From contig NZ_RHOC01000001.1 in NCBI RefSeq assembly GCF_003946145.1, forward strand, positions 62,001-126,000: a DNA stretch of 64,000 bases, read 5' to 3'. Within the stretch, counting starts at the first letter, position 1. Every line of letters begins with the position of its first letter. This DNA is from Levilactobacillus huananensis. GTDB taxonomy: Bacteria > Bacillota > Bacilli > Lactobacillales > Lactobacillaceae. Below, in pieces: positions 28,720 through 38,742 of this stretch. Under the pieces are notes generated by a model. That model had not been told where the DNA came from. It ran no database searches and saw only the letters and a program-made list of their open reading frames with translations. A program made the translations under genes and the position numbers.

Positions 28720-30048
28720 ATGGATAATTCAGGGATGTACGTTGGTCTCGATATAGGAACCACCTCAATAAAAGTCATTGTTGCTGAGAATGTTAAAGGG
28801 CAAATGAACGTTATTGGTGTGGGGAATGAACGTTCGAATGGTGTCAGTCGCGGGGTTATCGTTGATATTGACAAGGCTGCTGAAGCGATTCAGCGCGCCA
28901 TTCGGCAAGCCGAAGAGAAGGCCAGCATCGAGATTCATGATGTGATTGTGGGAATTCCCGCAAACATGTTAAAAATTGAACCATGTAGCGGGATGATCGC
29001 CATTGACGACCAATCTCGTGAGATCACCGGACGGGACGTTCGGAGTGTGGCGGGGGCCGCACTCATTCAGAGCCTCCCACCGGAACGTGAAGTGGTTGAA
29101 GTTCTTGCCGATGAGTTTGTGGTCGACGGCTTCGATGGTATCAAGGATCCTCGTGGGATGGTTGGGGTTCGTCTTGAACTCCATGGCACCCTGTTTACGG
29201 GACCTAAGACGATTATGCACAATACGCGTAAAGCAGTTGAACAGGCTGGTTTACACGTTCGGGGCACCGTTATCAACCCGATGGCCCAAGGCATGATGGT
29301 TATGAACGATGGTGAACAAGACTTTGGGACCGTCCTGATCGATCTGGGTGGGGGCCAAGCGACTGCTGCTGTTATTCACGATCACCAGTTAAAGTATATT
29401 GACGTTGACCAAGAAGGGGGTCAATTCATCACCAAGGATATTTCCGTGGTCTTGAATACCTCGATCGACAGTGCTGAGAAGTTGAAGCGTGACTATGGTT
29501 ATGCCGATTCGAGCCAGGCTAGTGATGAAGACGAGTTTCCTGTCGACGTCGTTGGTCAGAGTCAGCCCACACCGATCTCAGAGAAGTATTTGGCTGAGAT
29601 CATTGAGGCTCGGTTGGACCAGGTCTTTCAGCGTTTACGGACGAATCTTGATAAGGTTCAGGCGTTAGAGTTGCCTGGTGGTATTATCCTGACTGGAGGG
29701 GTTGCCGCACTGCCTGGAATTACAGATTTGGCTACAGCTGAATTTGGAACCAATGTGCGCGTTTATATTCCAGATCAAATGGGATTGCGTCACCCATCAT
29801 TTACCTTAGCTTTGGCATTAGTGAAATACTTTGGGGGCCTCAGTGAGATTGACTTGCTTATTAAGAGCGCTTTAACGGGCTCAACCCAACTCGCTGATGA
29901 GACCGATGAGATTCGGCATCGTGAGACTGTAGAAGATGCAGCTAACGATGTGTCGAGTCAATCAGCACCGCGTCCAAAGGTAAAACCGAAAGTGAAGAAA
30001 AAAAGGGGCGAAGGGTTCCGGAAGTTCTTCAGCGACTTCTTTGACTAA
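28720..30048 (+). CDS. ftsA: Cell division protein FtsA
   Basis: The 442-residue actin-like ATPase tethers FtsZ to the membrane. Phosphate-binding loop VGLDIGTTSIKV lies at residues 8-19, IDLGGGQATAAV near 207 and ILTGGVAALPG near 324. The extreme C-terminus GFRKFFSDFFD is the amphipathic membrane-binding helix. TTAGGAGG stands 10 nt before the ATG. It has its own promoter and is followed by ftsZ after 24 nt. Confidence 0.96.
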   Translation: MDNSGMYVGLDIGTTSIKVIVAENVKGQMNVIGVGNERSNGVSRGVIVDIDKAAEAIQRAIRQAEEKASIEIHDVIVGIPANMLKIEPCSGMIAIDDQSREITGRDVRSVAGAALIQSLPPEREVVEVLADEFVVDGFDGIKDPRGMVGVRLELHGTLFTGPKTIMHNTRKAVEQAGLHVRGTVINPMAQGMMVMNDGEQDFGTVLIDLGGGQATAAVIHDHQLKYIDVDQEGGQFITKDISVVLNTSIDSAEKLKRDYGYADSSQASDEDEFPVDVVGQSQPTPISEKYLAEIIEARLDQVFQRLRTNLDKVQALELPGGIILTGGVAALPGITDLATAEFGTNVRVYIPDQMGLRHPSFTLALALVKYFGGLSEIDLLIKSALTGSTQLADETDEIRHRETVEDAANDVSSQSAPRPKVKPKVKKKRGEGFRKFFSDFFD

Positions 30049-30072
30049 CGCGAGATGGAGGAAAAGATAAAC

Positions 30073-31326
30073 ATGGAATACTCACTAGATTCTGCTCAAA
30101 ATCACGGCGCTAACATTAAAGTTATCGGGGTCGGTGGCGGTGGTAACAATGCCGTTAACCGGATGATCACCGAAGATGTTAAAGGTGTCGAATTTATCGT
30201 TGCTAACACTGACGTTCAGGCCTTAGAAGCTTCCAAGGCTGAAACTAAAATCCAACTCGGGCCGAAATTAACTAAGGGTCTGGGTGCCGGTGCCAACCCT
30301 GAGGTTGGGGCCAAAGCCGCTGAGGAAAGTGAAGAACAGATCACGGAAGCACTTCAAGGGGCTGACATGGTCTTCGTCACTGCCGGAATGGGTGGGGGTA
30401 CCGGTAACGGTGCCGCCCCAATCGTGGCCAAGATCGCCAAGGATAGCGGAGCCTTAACGGTCGGTGTTGTGACGCGACCATTTAGTTTCGAAGGCCCTCG
30501 TCGTGCGCGTTTTGCGGCTGAAGGGGTCGCTGCCATGAAAGAGAACGTGGACACACTAATTATTCTGGCTAACAACCGTCTGTTAGAGATTGTCGACAAG
30601 AAGACCCCAATGATGGAGGCCTTCCAAGAAGCCGACAACGTCCTACGTCAAGGAGTTCAAGGGATTTCTGACTTGATCACGAGTCCCGGTTACGTGAACT
30701 TGGATTTTGCTGATGTGAAGACGGTTATGAAAGACCAAGGCTCTGCCTTAATGGGTATCGGTTCTGCTAGCGGTGAAAACCGGACGGAAGATGCCACTAA
30801 GAAGGCCATTTCATCACCATTGCTGGAAGTTTCTATCGACGGAGCTGAACAAGTTCTGTTGAACATCACGGGTGGTCCTGATCTGTCTCTGTTTGAAGCC
30901 CAAGCTGCTTCACAGATCGTGTCAGATGCTGCAACTAGTGATGTGAACATCATCTTCGGAACGTCAATTGATGAAGAACTCGGTGATGAAGTTCGAGTTA
31001 CGGTAATTGCCACGGGGATCGACAAGAAGCGTGAGGAACGCGAAGCTTCCCACAGCCGTGTGGCTCGTCGAAGCGAACAACAAGGGACTAGCGGCCAGCA
31101 GAGTCAACCAACCAAGGAAAACGAACAGGATCCATTCGGTAACTGGGATATTCGTGAACCAGCACACCGTCCAGAACCTAAGAGTTCTACCCAGGGTCAT
31201 GATGAATTTGCTGGGGTCGACAAGCCCGACTTTAACATCTTTAATCCAAGCTCTGACGATGCCAACAATGATGATGGCAATCGGGGAGAGGACACACCGC
31301 CATTCTTCAAGCGTCGGCGGAAGTAG
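30073..31326 (+). CDS. ftsZ: Cell division protein FtsZ
   Basis: The 417-residue tubulin homologue forms the Z-ring. Seen: [15 protein letters not shown] near the N-terminus, the tubulin signature [12 protein letters not shown] near residue 102, the T7 loop NLDFADVK, an acidic, Gln-rich linker from about residue 325, and the C-terminal peptide [10 protein letters not shown] that binds FtsA and SepF. ATG 30073 is the start; the ATG at 30055 runs directly into the ribosome site GGAGG (30057-30061). Confidence 0.97.
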   Translation: MEYSLDSAQNHGANIKVIGVGGGGNNAVNRMITEDVKGVEFIVANTDVQALEASKAETKIQLGPKLTKGLGAGANPEVGAKAAEESEEQITEALQGADMVFVTAGMGGGTGNGAAPIVAKIAKDSGALTVGVVTRPFSFEGPRRARFAAEGVAAMKENVDTLIILANNRLLEIVDKKTPMMEAFQEADNVLRQGVQGISDLITSPGYVNLDFADVKTVMKDQGSALMGIGSASGENRTEDATKKAISSPLLEVSIDGAEQVLLNITGGPDLSLFEAQAASQIVSDAATSDVNIIFGTSIDEELGDEVRVTVIATGIDKKREEREASHSRVARRSEQQGTSGQQSQPTKENEQDPFGNWDIREPAHRPEPKSSTQGHDEFAGVDKPDFNIFNPSSDDANNDDGNRGEDTPPFFKRRRK

Positions 31327-31361
31327 TCATTAAAAATTCGTTGTGAGAGGAGTGGCCAACC

Positions 31362-31793
31362 ATGGCGGAAAAGTTTAGTCTTAGTAAGTTTTTTGGAATG
31401 GACGATGATTATGACGAAGACTATCAAGAATCGACAACTCCCGTAGTTAAGCCGAAACCAACTGCCCAAACCCGGCCGGTTGATAGTCGAAAGGTGGTTG
31501 CTATGCGGTCTGCAAAACCTAATTCGAGTCATATTGCGATCTGTGAGCCACGAATTTATTCCGATGCCAAGTCGATTGCCAAGCAACTTACGACTGGCGA
31601 CGCGGTTATCGTAAATTTTGCAAGGGTGGACGAAGCCCAAGCACAGCGGATCGTTGACTTTCTAAATGGGACTGCCTATGCTGTCGGTGGCGAAATCAAG
31701 CGGGTTGGTGAACAGATTTTTCTGTGTACCCCACATAATTTCGAAGTCAGTGGCGACGTGGCAGCTAATCTCGGAAATCAGTTCAAACCATAA
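31362..31793 (+). CDS. sepF: Cell division protein SepF
   Basis: The 143-residue protein has an N-terminal amphipathic helix ([17 protein letters not shown]), an unstructured linker and the C-terminal SepF dimerisation fold with [29 protein letters not shown] and [12 protein letters not shown]. SepF binds the FtsZ tail, forms arcs and acts as a second membrane anchor. GAGAGGAG precedes the ATG; yggT follows after 12 nt. Confidence 0.95.
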   Translation: MAEKFSLSKFFGMDDDYDEDYQESTTPVVKPKPTAQTRPVDSRKVVAMRSAKPNSSHIAICEPRIYSDAKSIAKQLTTGDAVIVNFARVDEAQAQRIVDFLNGTAYAVGGEIKRVGEQIFLCTPHNFEVSGDVAANLGNQFKP

Positions 31794-31805
31794 AGGAGCG
31801 ATGTT

Positions 31806-32087
31806 GTGCTGTCGATCGTAAGTTTGATTTTTACGGCGTTAGACTGGCTGGTACGGGCGTACATACTCCTAATCGTGGTGTACGCGCTACTCAGCTGGTT
31901 GCCTGGTGCCTACCAATCTAAATTGGGTCAGGTCATTACGCGTCTAGTAGAACCATTTCTGAGTTACTTCAACTTCGCCTCGGTGGGGCCCTTGGGTTTT
32001 GGTCCAGTTGTGGGAATCATCGTGTTAACCTTGGTTCAGTATGGGTTACGTGCGGTTGAAATCATGTTATTCAGATTAATGTTATAA
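31806..32087 (+). CDS. yggT: YggT family membrane protein
   Basis: The 93-residue product has two hydrophobic spans around the conserved motif YALLSWLPGAYQSKLGQ and EPFLSYFNF. YggT proteins lie after sepF in most Firmicutes; a role in membrane or envelope balance is suspected, not proven. The start is GTG 31806, with AAAGGAG overlapping the sepF stop. Confidence 0.92.
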   Translation: MLSIVSLIFTALDWLVRAYILLIVVYALLSWLPGAYQSKLGQVITRLVEPFLSYFNFASVGPLGFGPVVGIIVLTLVQYGLRAVEIMLFRLML

Positions 32088-32112
32088 GGTCATTAAGTGA
32101 GGAGGGGAAGCT

Positions 32113-32892
32113 TTGGATGAGAATATAACGCAACATTTTCGGCCGGATGAAGCGCCGTTCATCGATGCCATTGGTGAATGGCTACAACAGGTTGCGGACG
32201 AGTATCGTCCGGTTCTCACCCATTTCTTGAATCCTCGTCAGGTATACATTGCCACCACCTTAGCCCGCCGAGCGGATGTTAAGGTTCAGTTCCGCGGTGG
32301 TCATGAGCATGCAGAGATGCAGCGAGCCCTGTTCTTTCCCGACTATTTCGAACCCACTGAGGCCGACTTCGAGTTGCGTCTATTGCGGGTCGATTACCCG
32401 GTCAAGTTCGCCACGCTCCATCACAGTCAGATTCTGGGGACCTTGTTAGGTGCCGGAATTGAACGTGAAATTCTTGGTGACATTTTAACGGATGGCCAAG
32501 TCTGGCAAGTGGTGACGGAGAAGTCCATGCGGGATTATCTCGTGGGTCAGGTGGACCATATCGGTCGCGTGAAGGCGCGACTGGCGCCAGCTGACTTCAA
32601 CGAGTTGATTGCGCCGTTGAACGAGTGGGAGTCCGAGTCAGCAACGCTGTCCTCCTTACGGTTGGATAACATTGTTGGGACCGGGTTCCATCTCTCCCGA
32701 CATCGGGCGAAAGAAATGATTGAGGCGGATCACGTTCGGGTTAATTGGACGGAAACGACCAAACCAGATTATGAACTCGATGTCGCAGATATCGTGTCCG
32801 TACGAGGTTTTGGACGGGTGCGCTTGGATGAAGTTGCCGGGAAAACCAAGAAAGAAAAGATTCGGGTCACCCTAGCGGTGCTGAAGAAATAG
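32113..32892 (+). CDS. ylmH: YlmH family S4-domain RNA-binding protein
   Basis: The 259-residue protein has the YlmH N-terminal domain, with LGTLLGAGIEREILGDI in the middle and an S4 RNA-binding domain at the C-terminal end (SSLRLDNIVGTGFHLSRHRA). It sits between yggT and divIVA as in other Firmicutes; family members bind ribosomes or rescue complexes. The start is TTG 32113 after GAGGAGGGG. Confidence 0.9.
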   Translation: MDENITQHFRPDEAPFIDAIGEWLQQVADEYRPVLTHFLNPRQVYIATTLARRADVKVQFRGGHEHAEMQRALFFPDYFEPTEADFELRLLRVDYPVKFATLHHSQILGTLLGAGIEREILGDILTDGQVWQVVTEKSMRDYLVGQVDHIGRVKARLAPADFNELIAPLNEWESESATLSSLRLDNIVGTGFHLSRHRAKEMIEADHVRVNWTETTKPDYELDVADIVSVRGFGRVRLDEVAGKTKKEKIRVTLAVLKK

Positions 32893-32911
32893 ATGCGGAG
32901 GGAACAACAAG

Positions 32912-33613
32912 ATGGTATTAAGTCCACTAGACATTCATAATAAAGAATTCGGTACGAAGATGCGTGGTTACAACGTTGATGAGGTCAATGATTTTTTGGA
33001 CCAAATCATCAAGGATTACCAAATCACGTTGAATCACAACAAGGAATTAGAGGAACAGCTCGACTCTGCCAATGGCAAACTCAAGTACTTTAACGACTTG
33101 AAAGATTCCTTGAATCAATCCATTCTAGTTGCGCAGGAGGCCGCCGACAAGGTTAAGGCCAACTCACAAAAAGAATCCGAGATTATTATTCGCGAGGCTC
33201 AAAAGCAGAGCTCCGACATCGTTTCAGAGGCTACCAACAAAGGGAATCAAATTATGACGGAGGCCTCAAAACGCGCCAAGAAGTTAGCTGTTGAGACCGA
33301 TGACTTGAAGAAGAGTACCCGGGTCTTCCGTCAACGTCTCCAGGTTATGCTGGAAAGTCAGTTGGAAGTTGTAAAGTCCAACGACTGGGACAGCTTACTT
33401 AAGGAAGGGTCAATGTCGAGCTATGAAGAGATCAAAAAGGTCGTCGGTGATCGACTTGACAACGGGGCAGCTCAGGGCGTAAACTCAACTGCACCGCAAG
33501 CAACGGAAGACGCTCCCGTTCAGGAAGCTCCTGTTACCGATACGGATAGTGACCAAGGGGAAACCGTTGTGATTTTCCCAGACAACGATCAGGAACATTA
33601 CGACCAGAATTAA
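32912..33613 (+). CDS. divIVA: Cell division initiation protein DivIVA
   Basis: The 233-residue coiled-coil protein has the N-terminal membrane-curvature domain (SPLDIHNKEFGTKMRGYNVD) and two long coiled-coil parts, then an acidic Glu/Asp/Thr tail. DivIVA marks septa and poles and recruits partners to them. CGGAGGG precedes the ATG. No terminator is visible between its stop and the T-box, so read-through into the ileS leader is possible. Confidence 0.95.
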   Translation: MVLSPLDIHNKEFGTKMRGYNVDEVNDFLDQIIKDYQITLNHNKELEEQLDSANGKLKYFNDLKDSLNQSILVAQEAADKVKANSQKESEIIIREAQKQSSDIVSEATNKGNQIMTEASKRAKKLAVETDDLKKSTRVFRQRLQVMLESQLEVVKSNDWDSLLKEGSMSSYEEIKKVVGDRLDNGAAQGVNSTAPQATEDAPVQEAPVTDTDSDQGETVVIFPDNDQEHYDQN

Positions 33614-33619
33614 ATAAAA

Positions 33620-33853
33620 AATGACAGAGAAATAAGCAGTCTAAACAGATGGTTTTAGCGAGTTGGCGATGGTGAGAGGCCGACACCCGCTCTTTTAGAC
33701 GGTATCATTCTCCAAGTTCCGTGGCTGAACCTTGAGTAAGCGACGGCGGTTTGCCCCGATATGGCACGCTGAGGGAAGGCAACTGTGGTTGTCTTCTAAA
33801 ATTTGGGTGGTACCACGAACGATCTCGTCCCTTTTGGGCGGGGTCGTTTTTTG
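33620..33853 (+). promoter_or_regulatory. Ile T-box riboswitch leader of ileS
   Basis: The conserved T-box sequence GGGTGGTACCACG lies at 33805-33817. An ATC triplet at 33704-33706 fits the isoleucine specifier and so binding of uncharged tRNA-Ile. The competing terminator (AACGATCTCGTCC with GGCGGGGTCGTT and a T-run) spans 33818-33852. Uncharged tRNA favours the antiterminator and turns ileS on. Confidence 0.93.
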
Positions 33854-33883
33854 TTTGTTATGAAGTCGGTTAATTCACGGCAA

Positions 33884-33940
33884 TGGTTGATCGGTGAGCT
33901 GAGGTCAGTGACAGGCTTGAGCTCACCGGTTCACCAACCG
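33884..33940 (+). other. Second hairpin in the ileS leader after the T-box
   Basis: GGTGAGCT (33893-33900) and AGCTCACC (33920-33927) form a perfect 8-bp stem; outer parts GGTTG and CCAACC extend it after small bulges. It lies between the T-box terminator and the ileS ribosome site and has no T-run. It may stabilise the mRNA or affect translation. Confidence 0.5.
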
Positions 33941-33971
33941 TGAGAAATGATTTGAAGGAGGAAATGACGGT

Positions 33972-36782
33972 ATGCGAGTGAAAGACACGTTGAACTTGGG
34001 TAAGACCAAGTTCAAAATGCGCGGCAATTTGCCGGTCAAGGAAGTTGACCGACAAAAGGCTTGGGCTGAAAACAAGATTTATGAAGCCCGCCAGAAATTA
34101 AACGAGGGGAAGCCAACGTTTATTCTGCATGATGGCCCCCCATACGCCAACGGCCCAATCCATATGGGTCACGCAATGAACAAGATTTCTAAAGACATCA
34201 TTGTTCGTTACAAGTCTATGAGTGGTTTCCGGGCCCCTTACGTTCCCGGTTGGGATACCCATGGATTACCAATTGAACAACAGTTGACGAAGGCCGGTTA
34301 CGACCGGAAGAAGATGTCGACTGCCGAATTCCGTGATCTTTGTCGTGAGTATGCCTTGAAGCAAGTTGACTTACAACGCGATGGTTTCAAGCGTCTAGGG
34401 GTCGCTGCCGAATGGGATAACCCATACTTGACGTTGAATCCAGAATTCGAAGCTGCTGAAGTGCGGGTCTTTGGTGAATTTGCCAAACGCGGCCTGATCT
34501 ATAAGGGAAAGAAGCCTGTGTACTGGTCATGGTCATCAGAATCGGCCATGGCTGAAGCCGAAGTGGAATATCACGATGTGACGTCACCTTCCGCCTTTTA
34601 CGGTGAAAAGGTTATCGATGGTAAGGGTGTCTTAGATGACGATACCTACCTCGTTGTGTGGACTACGACGCCTTGGACGATTCCTGGTTCCGAAGGGATC
34701 ACCATTGACGCGGGGATCGAATATGCTGTGGTTCAACCCGCTGGGGAAGATCGCAAGTTCGTTCTGGCCAGTGACTTGGTTGCTGAAAATGCCGACCGTT
34801 TTGGTTGGGAAGACGTCAAGGTCTTGAAGACCGTCATGGGTCAAGACATGGACAACATCATTGCCCAACACCCATTTATCACCGATCGTAAGCTGGTTGT
34901 GATGTTAGGGGACTTCGTGACGACTGAAACCGGGACTGGTTTGGTTCATACTGCCCCAGGTTTAGGGGAAGATGATTTTAATGTGGGTAAGCTCTACAAC
35001 TTACCTGTGCTGGTTCCCGTCGACGACCAAGGGTATATGACTGCTGAAGCCGGCGAGGATTTCGATGGCGTTTTCTATGAAGATGCTAACCAGATTGCCC
35101 TCGACAAGCTGAAGGAAAACAAGGCTTTACTGAATTACATGCCATACAAACACAGTTACCCATTTGACTGGCGGACGAAGAAGCCCGTCATCTTCCGGGC
35201 AACGCCACAGTGGTTCGCTTCTGTGGATAAGATTCGTGATGAAATTCTGGATAGTTTGAAGGACGTCAGCTTCCAACCTGATTGGGGTAAGCGTCGTTTG
35301 GAAAACATGATCAAAGACCGTGGCGACTGGGTTATCTCCCGGCAACGGGTCTGGGGTGTGCCGCTACCTATCTTTTATGGTGAAGATGGGGAAGCCATCA
35401 TCACACCAGAAACAGTCAACCACGTGGCCGATCTTTTTGGTAAGTACGGCTCGAACATCTGGTTCAAGCGCGACGCCAAGGATCTTCTGCCAGAAGGCTT
35501 CACGAGTGAACACTCACCAAATGGTGAATTTACCAAGGAAACTGATATCATGGATGTTTGGTTTGATTCTGGTTCCTCACACCAAGGTGTGCTGGCCGAA
35601 CGTGATTATCTTGAATTTCCTGCCGATCTGTACCTGGAAGGTTCCGACCAATATCGTGGGTGGTTCAACTCTAGTCTGATTGCGAGTGTTGCCGCTACCG
35701 GCAAGGCACCATACAAGCAAGTTGTTTCCCAAGGGTTTACCTTGGACAAGGATGGTCACAAGATGTCCAAGTCTATCGGGAACACAATTGCACCAGATGA
35801 AATCATCAAGAAGATGGGGGCCGACATCGTTCGTCTCTGGGTAACCTCCGTGGACACCTCAGCCGACGTGCGAGTCTCGACAGAATCCTTCGTGAAGATT
35901 TCCGACAGCTACAAAAAGCTACGGAATACGATGCGTTACCTGTTAGCCAACACCAGTGATTTTGATCCCGAAACAAATGGTGTGGCTTTCGACCAGTTGA
36001 CGGCCGTTGACCGCCATATGTTATACCGGTTGAATGCCTTTACCAAGAACGTTCGTGACCACTACGAAAGCTATGACTTCCTGAACATTTACAAGGAACT
36101 CATCAATTTCGTGGTCAGTGATTTGTCTGCTTTCTATCTCGATTTTGCCAAGGATATCCTGTATATTGAAGCTGAAGACAGTGCTGCTCGTCGGTCAATG
36201 CAAACGGTCTTCTACCAGATTGCCGTGACCTTAACCAAGTTAATCACGCCAATCTTGCCACATACGGCTGAAGAAATCTGGGGCTTCTTAAAAGAACCCG
36301 AAGAATTCGTGCAATTAGCTGAAATGCCGGTTGTTATGGATATGGATGATGCCAACGAAATCAAGGTCGATGGCGTTTCTGCCTGGGATACCTTTATGAC
36401 ATTGCGGAGCCATGTACTGAAGGCGTTGGAAGAAGCACGTGATGCCAAGTTGATCGGGAAGGCTGCTGAAGCTCATCTGGATCTCTACCTCGATGACGAG
36501 ACGCAGAATACGTTGGACCAATTAAACATTGATGTGCAACAGATCCTGTTGGTTTCTGGTTTAGACGTTGCTAAGTTGGACCAGGCCCCAGCCGACGCCT
36601 TAACCTTCGACCATATGGCCGTTAAGGTGACGGCCGCTGCCGGCGAGGTCTGTGATCGTTGTCGTCTGACTAAGGAAGATGTTGGCAGTGATTCTGACTA
36701 CCCACACTTCTGTGCGCGGTGTGCCGCTATTGTTCGGGCGAACTACCCTGAAACGGCAACTGACGGCTTTGAAGAAAAGTAA
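33972..36782 (+). CDS. ileS: Isoleucyl-tRNA synthetase
   Basis: The 936-residue class I synthetase attaches Ile to tRNA-Ile. HMGH (residues 64-67) and KMSKS (597-601) form the active site; the CP1 editing domain lies between them, with the [16 protein letters not shown] motif. A C-terminal zinc site, CDRC...CARC, closes the protein, as in the bacterial-type enzyme. AAGGAGG lies 10 nt before the ATG. Controlled by the T-box upstream. Confidence 0.97.
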   Translation: MRVKDTLNLGKTKFKMRGNLPVKEVDRQKAWAENKIYEARQKLNEGKPTFILHDGPPYANGPIHMGHAMNKISKDIIVRYKSMSGFRAPYVPGWDTHGLPIEQQLTKAGYDRKKMSTAEFRDLCREYALKQVDLQRDGFKRLGVAAEWDNPYLTLNPEFEAAEVRVFGEFAKRGLIYKGKKPVYWSWSSESAMAEAEVEYHDVTSPSAFYGEKVIDGKGVLDDDTYLVVWTTTPWTIPGSEGITIDAGIEYAVVQPAGEDRKFVLASDLVAENADRFGWEDVKVLKTVMGQDMDNIIAQHPFITDRKLVVMLGDFVTTETGTGLVHTAPGLGEDDFNVGKLYNLPVLVPVDDQGYMTAEAGEDFDGVFYEDANQIALDKLKENKALLNYMPYKHSYPFDWRTKKPVIFRATPQWFASVDKIRDEILDSLKDVSFQPDWGKRRLENMIKDRGDWVISRQRVWGVPLPIFYGEDGEAIITPETVNHVADLFGKYGSNIWFKRDAKDLLPEGFTSEHSPNGEFTKETDIMDVWFDSGSSHQGVLAERDYLEFPADLYLEGSDQYRGWFNSSLIASVAATGKAPYKQVVSQGFTLDKDGHKMSKSIGNTIAPDEIIKKMGADIVRLWVTSVDTSADVRVSTESFVKISDSYKKLRNTMRYLLANTSDFDPETNGVAFDQLTAVDRHMLYRLNAFTKNVRDHYESYDFLNIYKELINFVVSDLSAFYLDFAKDILYIEAEDSAARRSMQTVFYQIAVTLTKLITPILPHTAEEIWGFLKEPEEFVQLAEMPVVMDMDDANEIKVDGVSAWDTFMTLRSHVLKALEEARDAKLIGKAAEAHLDLYLDDETQNTLDQLNIDVQQILLVSGLDVAKLDQAPADALTFDHMAVKVTAAAGEVCDRCRLTKEDVGSDSDYPHFCARCAAIVRANYPETATDGFEEK

Positions 36783-36796
36783 TCGTTAAATAATTG

Positions 36797-36836
36797 AACT
36801 CTCCGTTTTGACTTTGGTCAAGACGGGGAGTTTTTG
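36797..36836 (+). terminator. ileS terminator
   Basis: Stem AACTCTCCGTTTTGAC with GTCAAGACGGGGAGTT, 4-nt loop, then a T-run. Confidence 0.9.
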
Positions 36837-36863
36837 TGATCGCGGCCGCGTAAGAACCATTGT

Positions 36864-36892
36864 TTGCGGTGGGGCGGGCAAGCGAGTATAAT
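36864..36892 (+). promoter_or_regulatory. Promoter of csp-nudF operon
   Basis: TTGCGG and a consensus TATAAT, 17 bp apart, 26 bp before the start codon. It excludes the longer in-frame GTG at 36864. Confidence 0.75.
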
Positions 36893-36917
36893 TTGTGCTA
36901 TGTATGGGAGGGATACC

Positions 36918-37142
36918 ATGTTAACCGGAAAAGTAAAGAGTTATAGTGAACAACGCGGCTTTGGCTTCATTACCACGCCTGCCGATGGTGACGTTTTTGT
37001 GTATTACACGGCAATTATTGGCGAAGGCTTCCGTAAATTGGAAGAGGGCCAAACCGTTCAATTTGTCATCGTCCAAGGGAGTCGTGGCCCACAAGCAGCC
37101 AAAGTTACCCCCGTTGTTACGGAGAGCGCTGAGGAGGCTTAA
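36918..37142 (+). CDS. Divergent cold-shock domain protein
   Basis: The 74-residue product is a CspA-type OB-fold with RGFGFIT (RNP1) and VFVYYTAI (RNP2). Residues that normally stack on single-stranded nucleic acid differ from typical Csp proteins: VKWFN is VKSYS here, and VFVHFS is VFVYYT. It ends in an acidic tail. GGGAGG lies 6 nt before the ATG. The 5' leader is very short, unlike classic cold-induced csp genes with long leaders, so cold induction is not supported. nudF follows after 1 nt. Confidence 0.88.
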   Translation: MLTGKVKSYSEQRGFGFITTPADGDVFVYYTAIIGEGFRKLEEGQTVQFVIVQGSRGPQAAKVTPVVTESAEEA

Positions 37143-37143
37143 C

Positions 37144-37686
37144 ATGGATTTAGAAGAACACGTTGAATCCACCGAGGACTTATATGACGGTGTGATTGTG
37201 AAGTTAGAACGGCAACAGGTTCGTCTGCCAAATGGTGATATGGCGACCAGAGAAATTGTTCGTCATGCCGGTGCTGTAGGTGTCTTGGCCCTAACAGCCG
37301 ACAACAAGATGATTTTAGAACGGCAGTGGCGGGCACCGATCGCGGCGGCCACCTTGGAAATCCCGGCAGGAAAACTCGATAGCCGAGATGCCGATAATGT
37401 GGAACACGCGGTCATGCGAGAACTCAATGAAGAGATTCGTTATCAACCGGGTCATCTTGAAAAGATCACGGGTTTTTATTCCAGTGTGGGCTTTTCTGAT
37501 GAATACATGACCCTTTTTTTGGCGACTGATCTCAAGCCCGTCACGACCGAGTTACCTCGAGATCAAGGGGAAAACTTGGAACTATTGACTGTTTCAAAGG
37601 ATGAAGCCCAGGCGATGGTTGCCAGTGGTGAAATCAACGATGCCAAAACAATTACGGCCATTTACTACTGGCTGCTACAAAAGTAG
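37144..37686 (+). CDS. nudF: Nudix hydrolase, ADP-ribose pyrophosphatase type
   Basis: The 180-residue protein resembles NudF, which splits ADP-ribose to AMP and ribose 5-phosphate. ERQWRAPI and LEIPAGKLD precede the Nudix box. The box is irregular: VMRELNEEI keeps the metal-binding Glu residues, but the stretch after the first Gly is two residues longer than consensus and the late Gly is Arg. Function as a pyrophosphatase is likely; the substrate is less sure. The ATG follows GAGGAGG at the end of csp, so the genes are coupled. Confidence 0.85.
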   Translation: MDLEEHVESTEDLYDGVIVKLERQQVRLPNGDMATREIVRHAGAVGVLALTADNKMILERQWRAPIAAATLEIPAGKLDSRDADNVEHAVMRELNEEIRYQPGHLEKITGFYSSVGFSDEYMTLFLATDLKPVTTELPRDQGENLELLTVSKDEAQAMVASGEINDAKTITAIYYWLLQK

Positions 37687-37695
37687 GTGACAGCG

Positions 37696-37998
37696 GTGCC
37701 TTCAAATGACTGGCAAGACCCTAATGATCGTCCGAAAACTCGGGCGGATTACCGTAAAGAACAGGAACAAGCTGAACGGGACTTTCAGGAACGAGACCGC
37801 AAGCGAGTCCAGGTTGAGCGGGACTACGCACGACAACATGGAAATCCTAGCGATGATGATCCGGAAGACCCGGACATGGCCCAGCGTGTCAAACCGGTCG
37901 ACAACAAGCAAAAACGCTTGGGTCGGCGCTTGAACTGGGCAATTTTTTGGCTCATCCTGTTAATTTTAGTGGTCTATGGAATTTTATTCTTTTTGTAA
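37696..37998 (+). CDS. Small tail-anchored membrane protein
   Basis: The 100-residue product has a highly charged head (residues 1-75, coiled-coil like, KEQEQAERDFQERDRKR) and one C-terminal membrane span (about 80-99). GTG 37696 is chosen because AGGTGA (37685-37690) lies 5 nt before it; an earlier GTG at 37687 overlaps that site. Its place between nudF and mtnN looks operonic. Family and function are not known to me. Confidence 0.75.
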   Translation: MPSNDWQDPNDRPKTRADYRKEQEQAERDFQERDRKRVQVERDYARQHGNPSDDDPEDPDMAQRVKPVDNKQKRLGRRLNWAIFWLILLILVVYGILFFL

Positions 37999-38025
37999 AT
38001 TAGATTAAGGAGTGGGAAACACGAC

Positions 38026-38718
38026 ATGACATTCGGAATTATTTGCGCCATGGAAGAAGAAATTAAAGAACTACATGAGGCTTTGGCAGATGCCAAGACA
38101 ACTGATATTCACGGCCTGGAATTCTACGAAGGCCAGATCAGCGGTCAGTCCGTTGTTCTCGTTCGTTCCGGTATTGGTAAAGTTGAAGCTGGGTTAACGA
38201 CTGCTTTATTGATTACCCAATTTAACGTTGATCTGGTGATTAATTCTGGTTCAGCTGGCGCATTGGCACCAGACTTGAATATTGGGGATGTGGTGGTTTC
38301 GACCGAAACGGCTTACCATGATGCCGATGCTCGTGCCTTTGGTTATGAGTATGGTCAATTGCCACAACAGCCAGCTCGGTTTGAAGCGTCGAAAGAATGG
38401 GGTAAGAAGATCGTGGCAGCCGCTGCAAACACTGGTTTGAAGACCAAACTAGGTCTGATTGTTTCTGGTGATCAATTCTTAAACAGTCCCGAGACGATTA
38501 AGACCATCATGGGTCACTTCCCAGATGCTTTATCCGGTGAAATGGAAGGTGCTGCAGTGGGCCAAGTTGCTCACCAATTCGACGTGCCTTACGTCGTTGT
38601 TCGGGCAATGTCCGACAACGCCGACAATGATTCTGGTGTTAACTTTGATGATTTTATTATTGACGCGGGCCACCGTTCCGCACAAATGTTACTGGCCTTG
38701 TTAGCCGCACAGGACTAA
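38026..38718 (+). CDS. mtnN: Methylthioadenosine/S-adenosylhomocysteine nucleosidase
   Basis: The 230-residue enzyme removes adenine from S-adenosylhomocysteine, methylthioadenosine and 5'-deoxyadenosine. Motifs: IICAMEEEIKEL with the catalytic Glu near residue 12, INSGSAGAL, SGDQF, the purine-site SGEMEGAAVGQVA and the catalytic Asp in MSDNAD near 197. It detoxifies methylation products and yields S-ribosylhomocysteine. It follows nudF and the tail-anchored protein gene, probably in one operon. Confidence 0.96.
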   Translation: MTFGIICAMEEEIKELHEALADAKTTDIHGLEFYEGQISGQSVVLVRSGIGKVEAGLTTALLITQFNVDLVINSGSAGALAPDLNIGDVVVSTETAYHDADARAFGYEYGQLPQQPARFEASKEWGKKIVAAAANTGLKTKLGLIVSGDQFLNSPETIKTIMGHFPDALSGEMEGAAVGQVAHQFDVPYVVVRAMSDNADNDSGVNFDDFIIDAGHRSAQMLLALLAAQD

Positions 38719-38742
38719 CCTGGCCCTCAGGAGGTTTTTAGG

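Noticed and set aside
36946-37143. 66-codon N-terminal extension of nudF within the cold-shock gene
   Set aside because: The extension is the cold-shock gene read in another frame; the ribosome site GAGGAGG marks ATG 37144.
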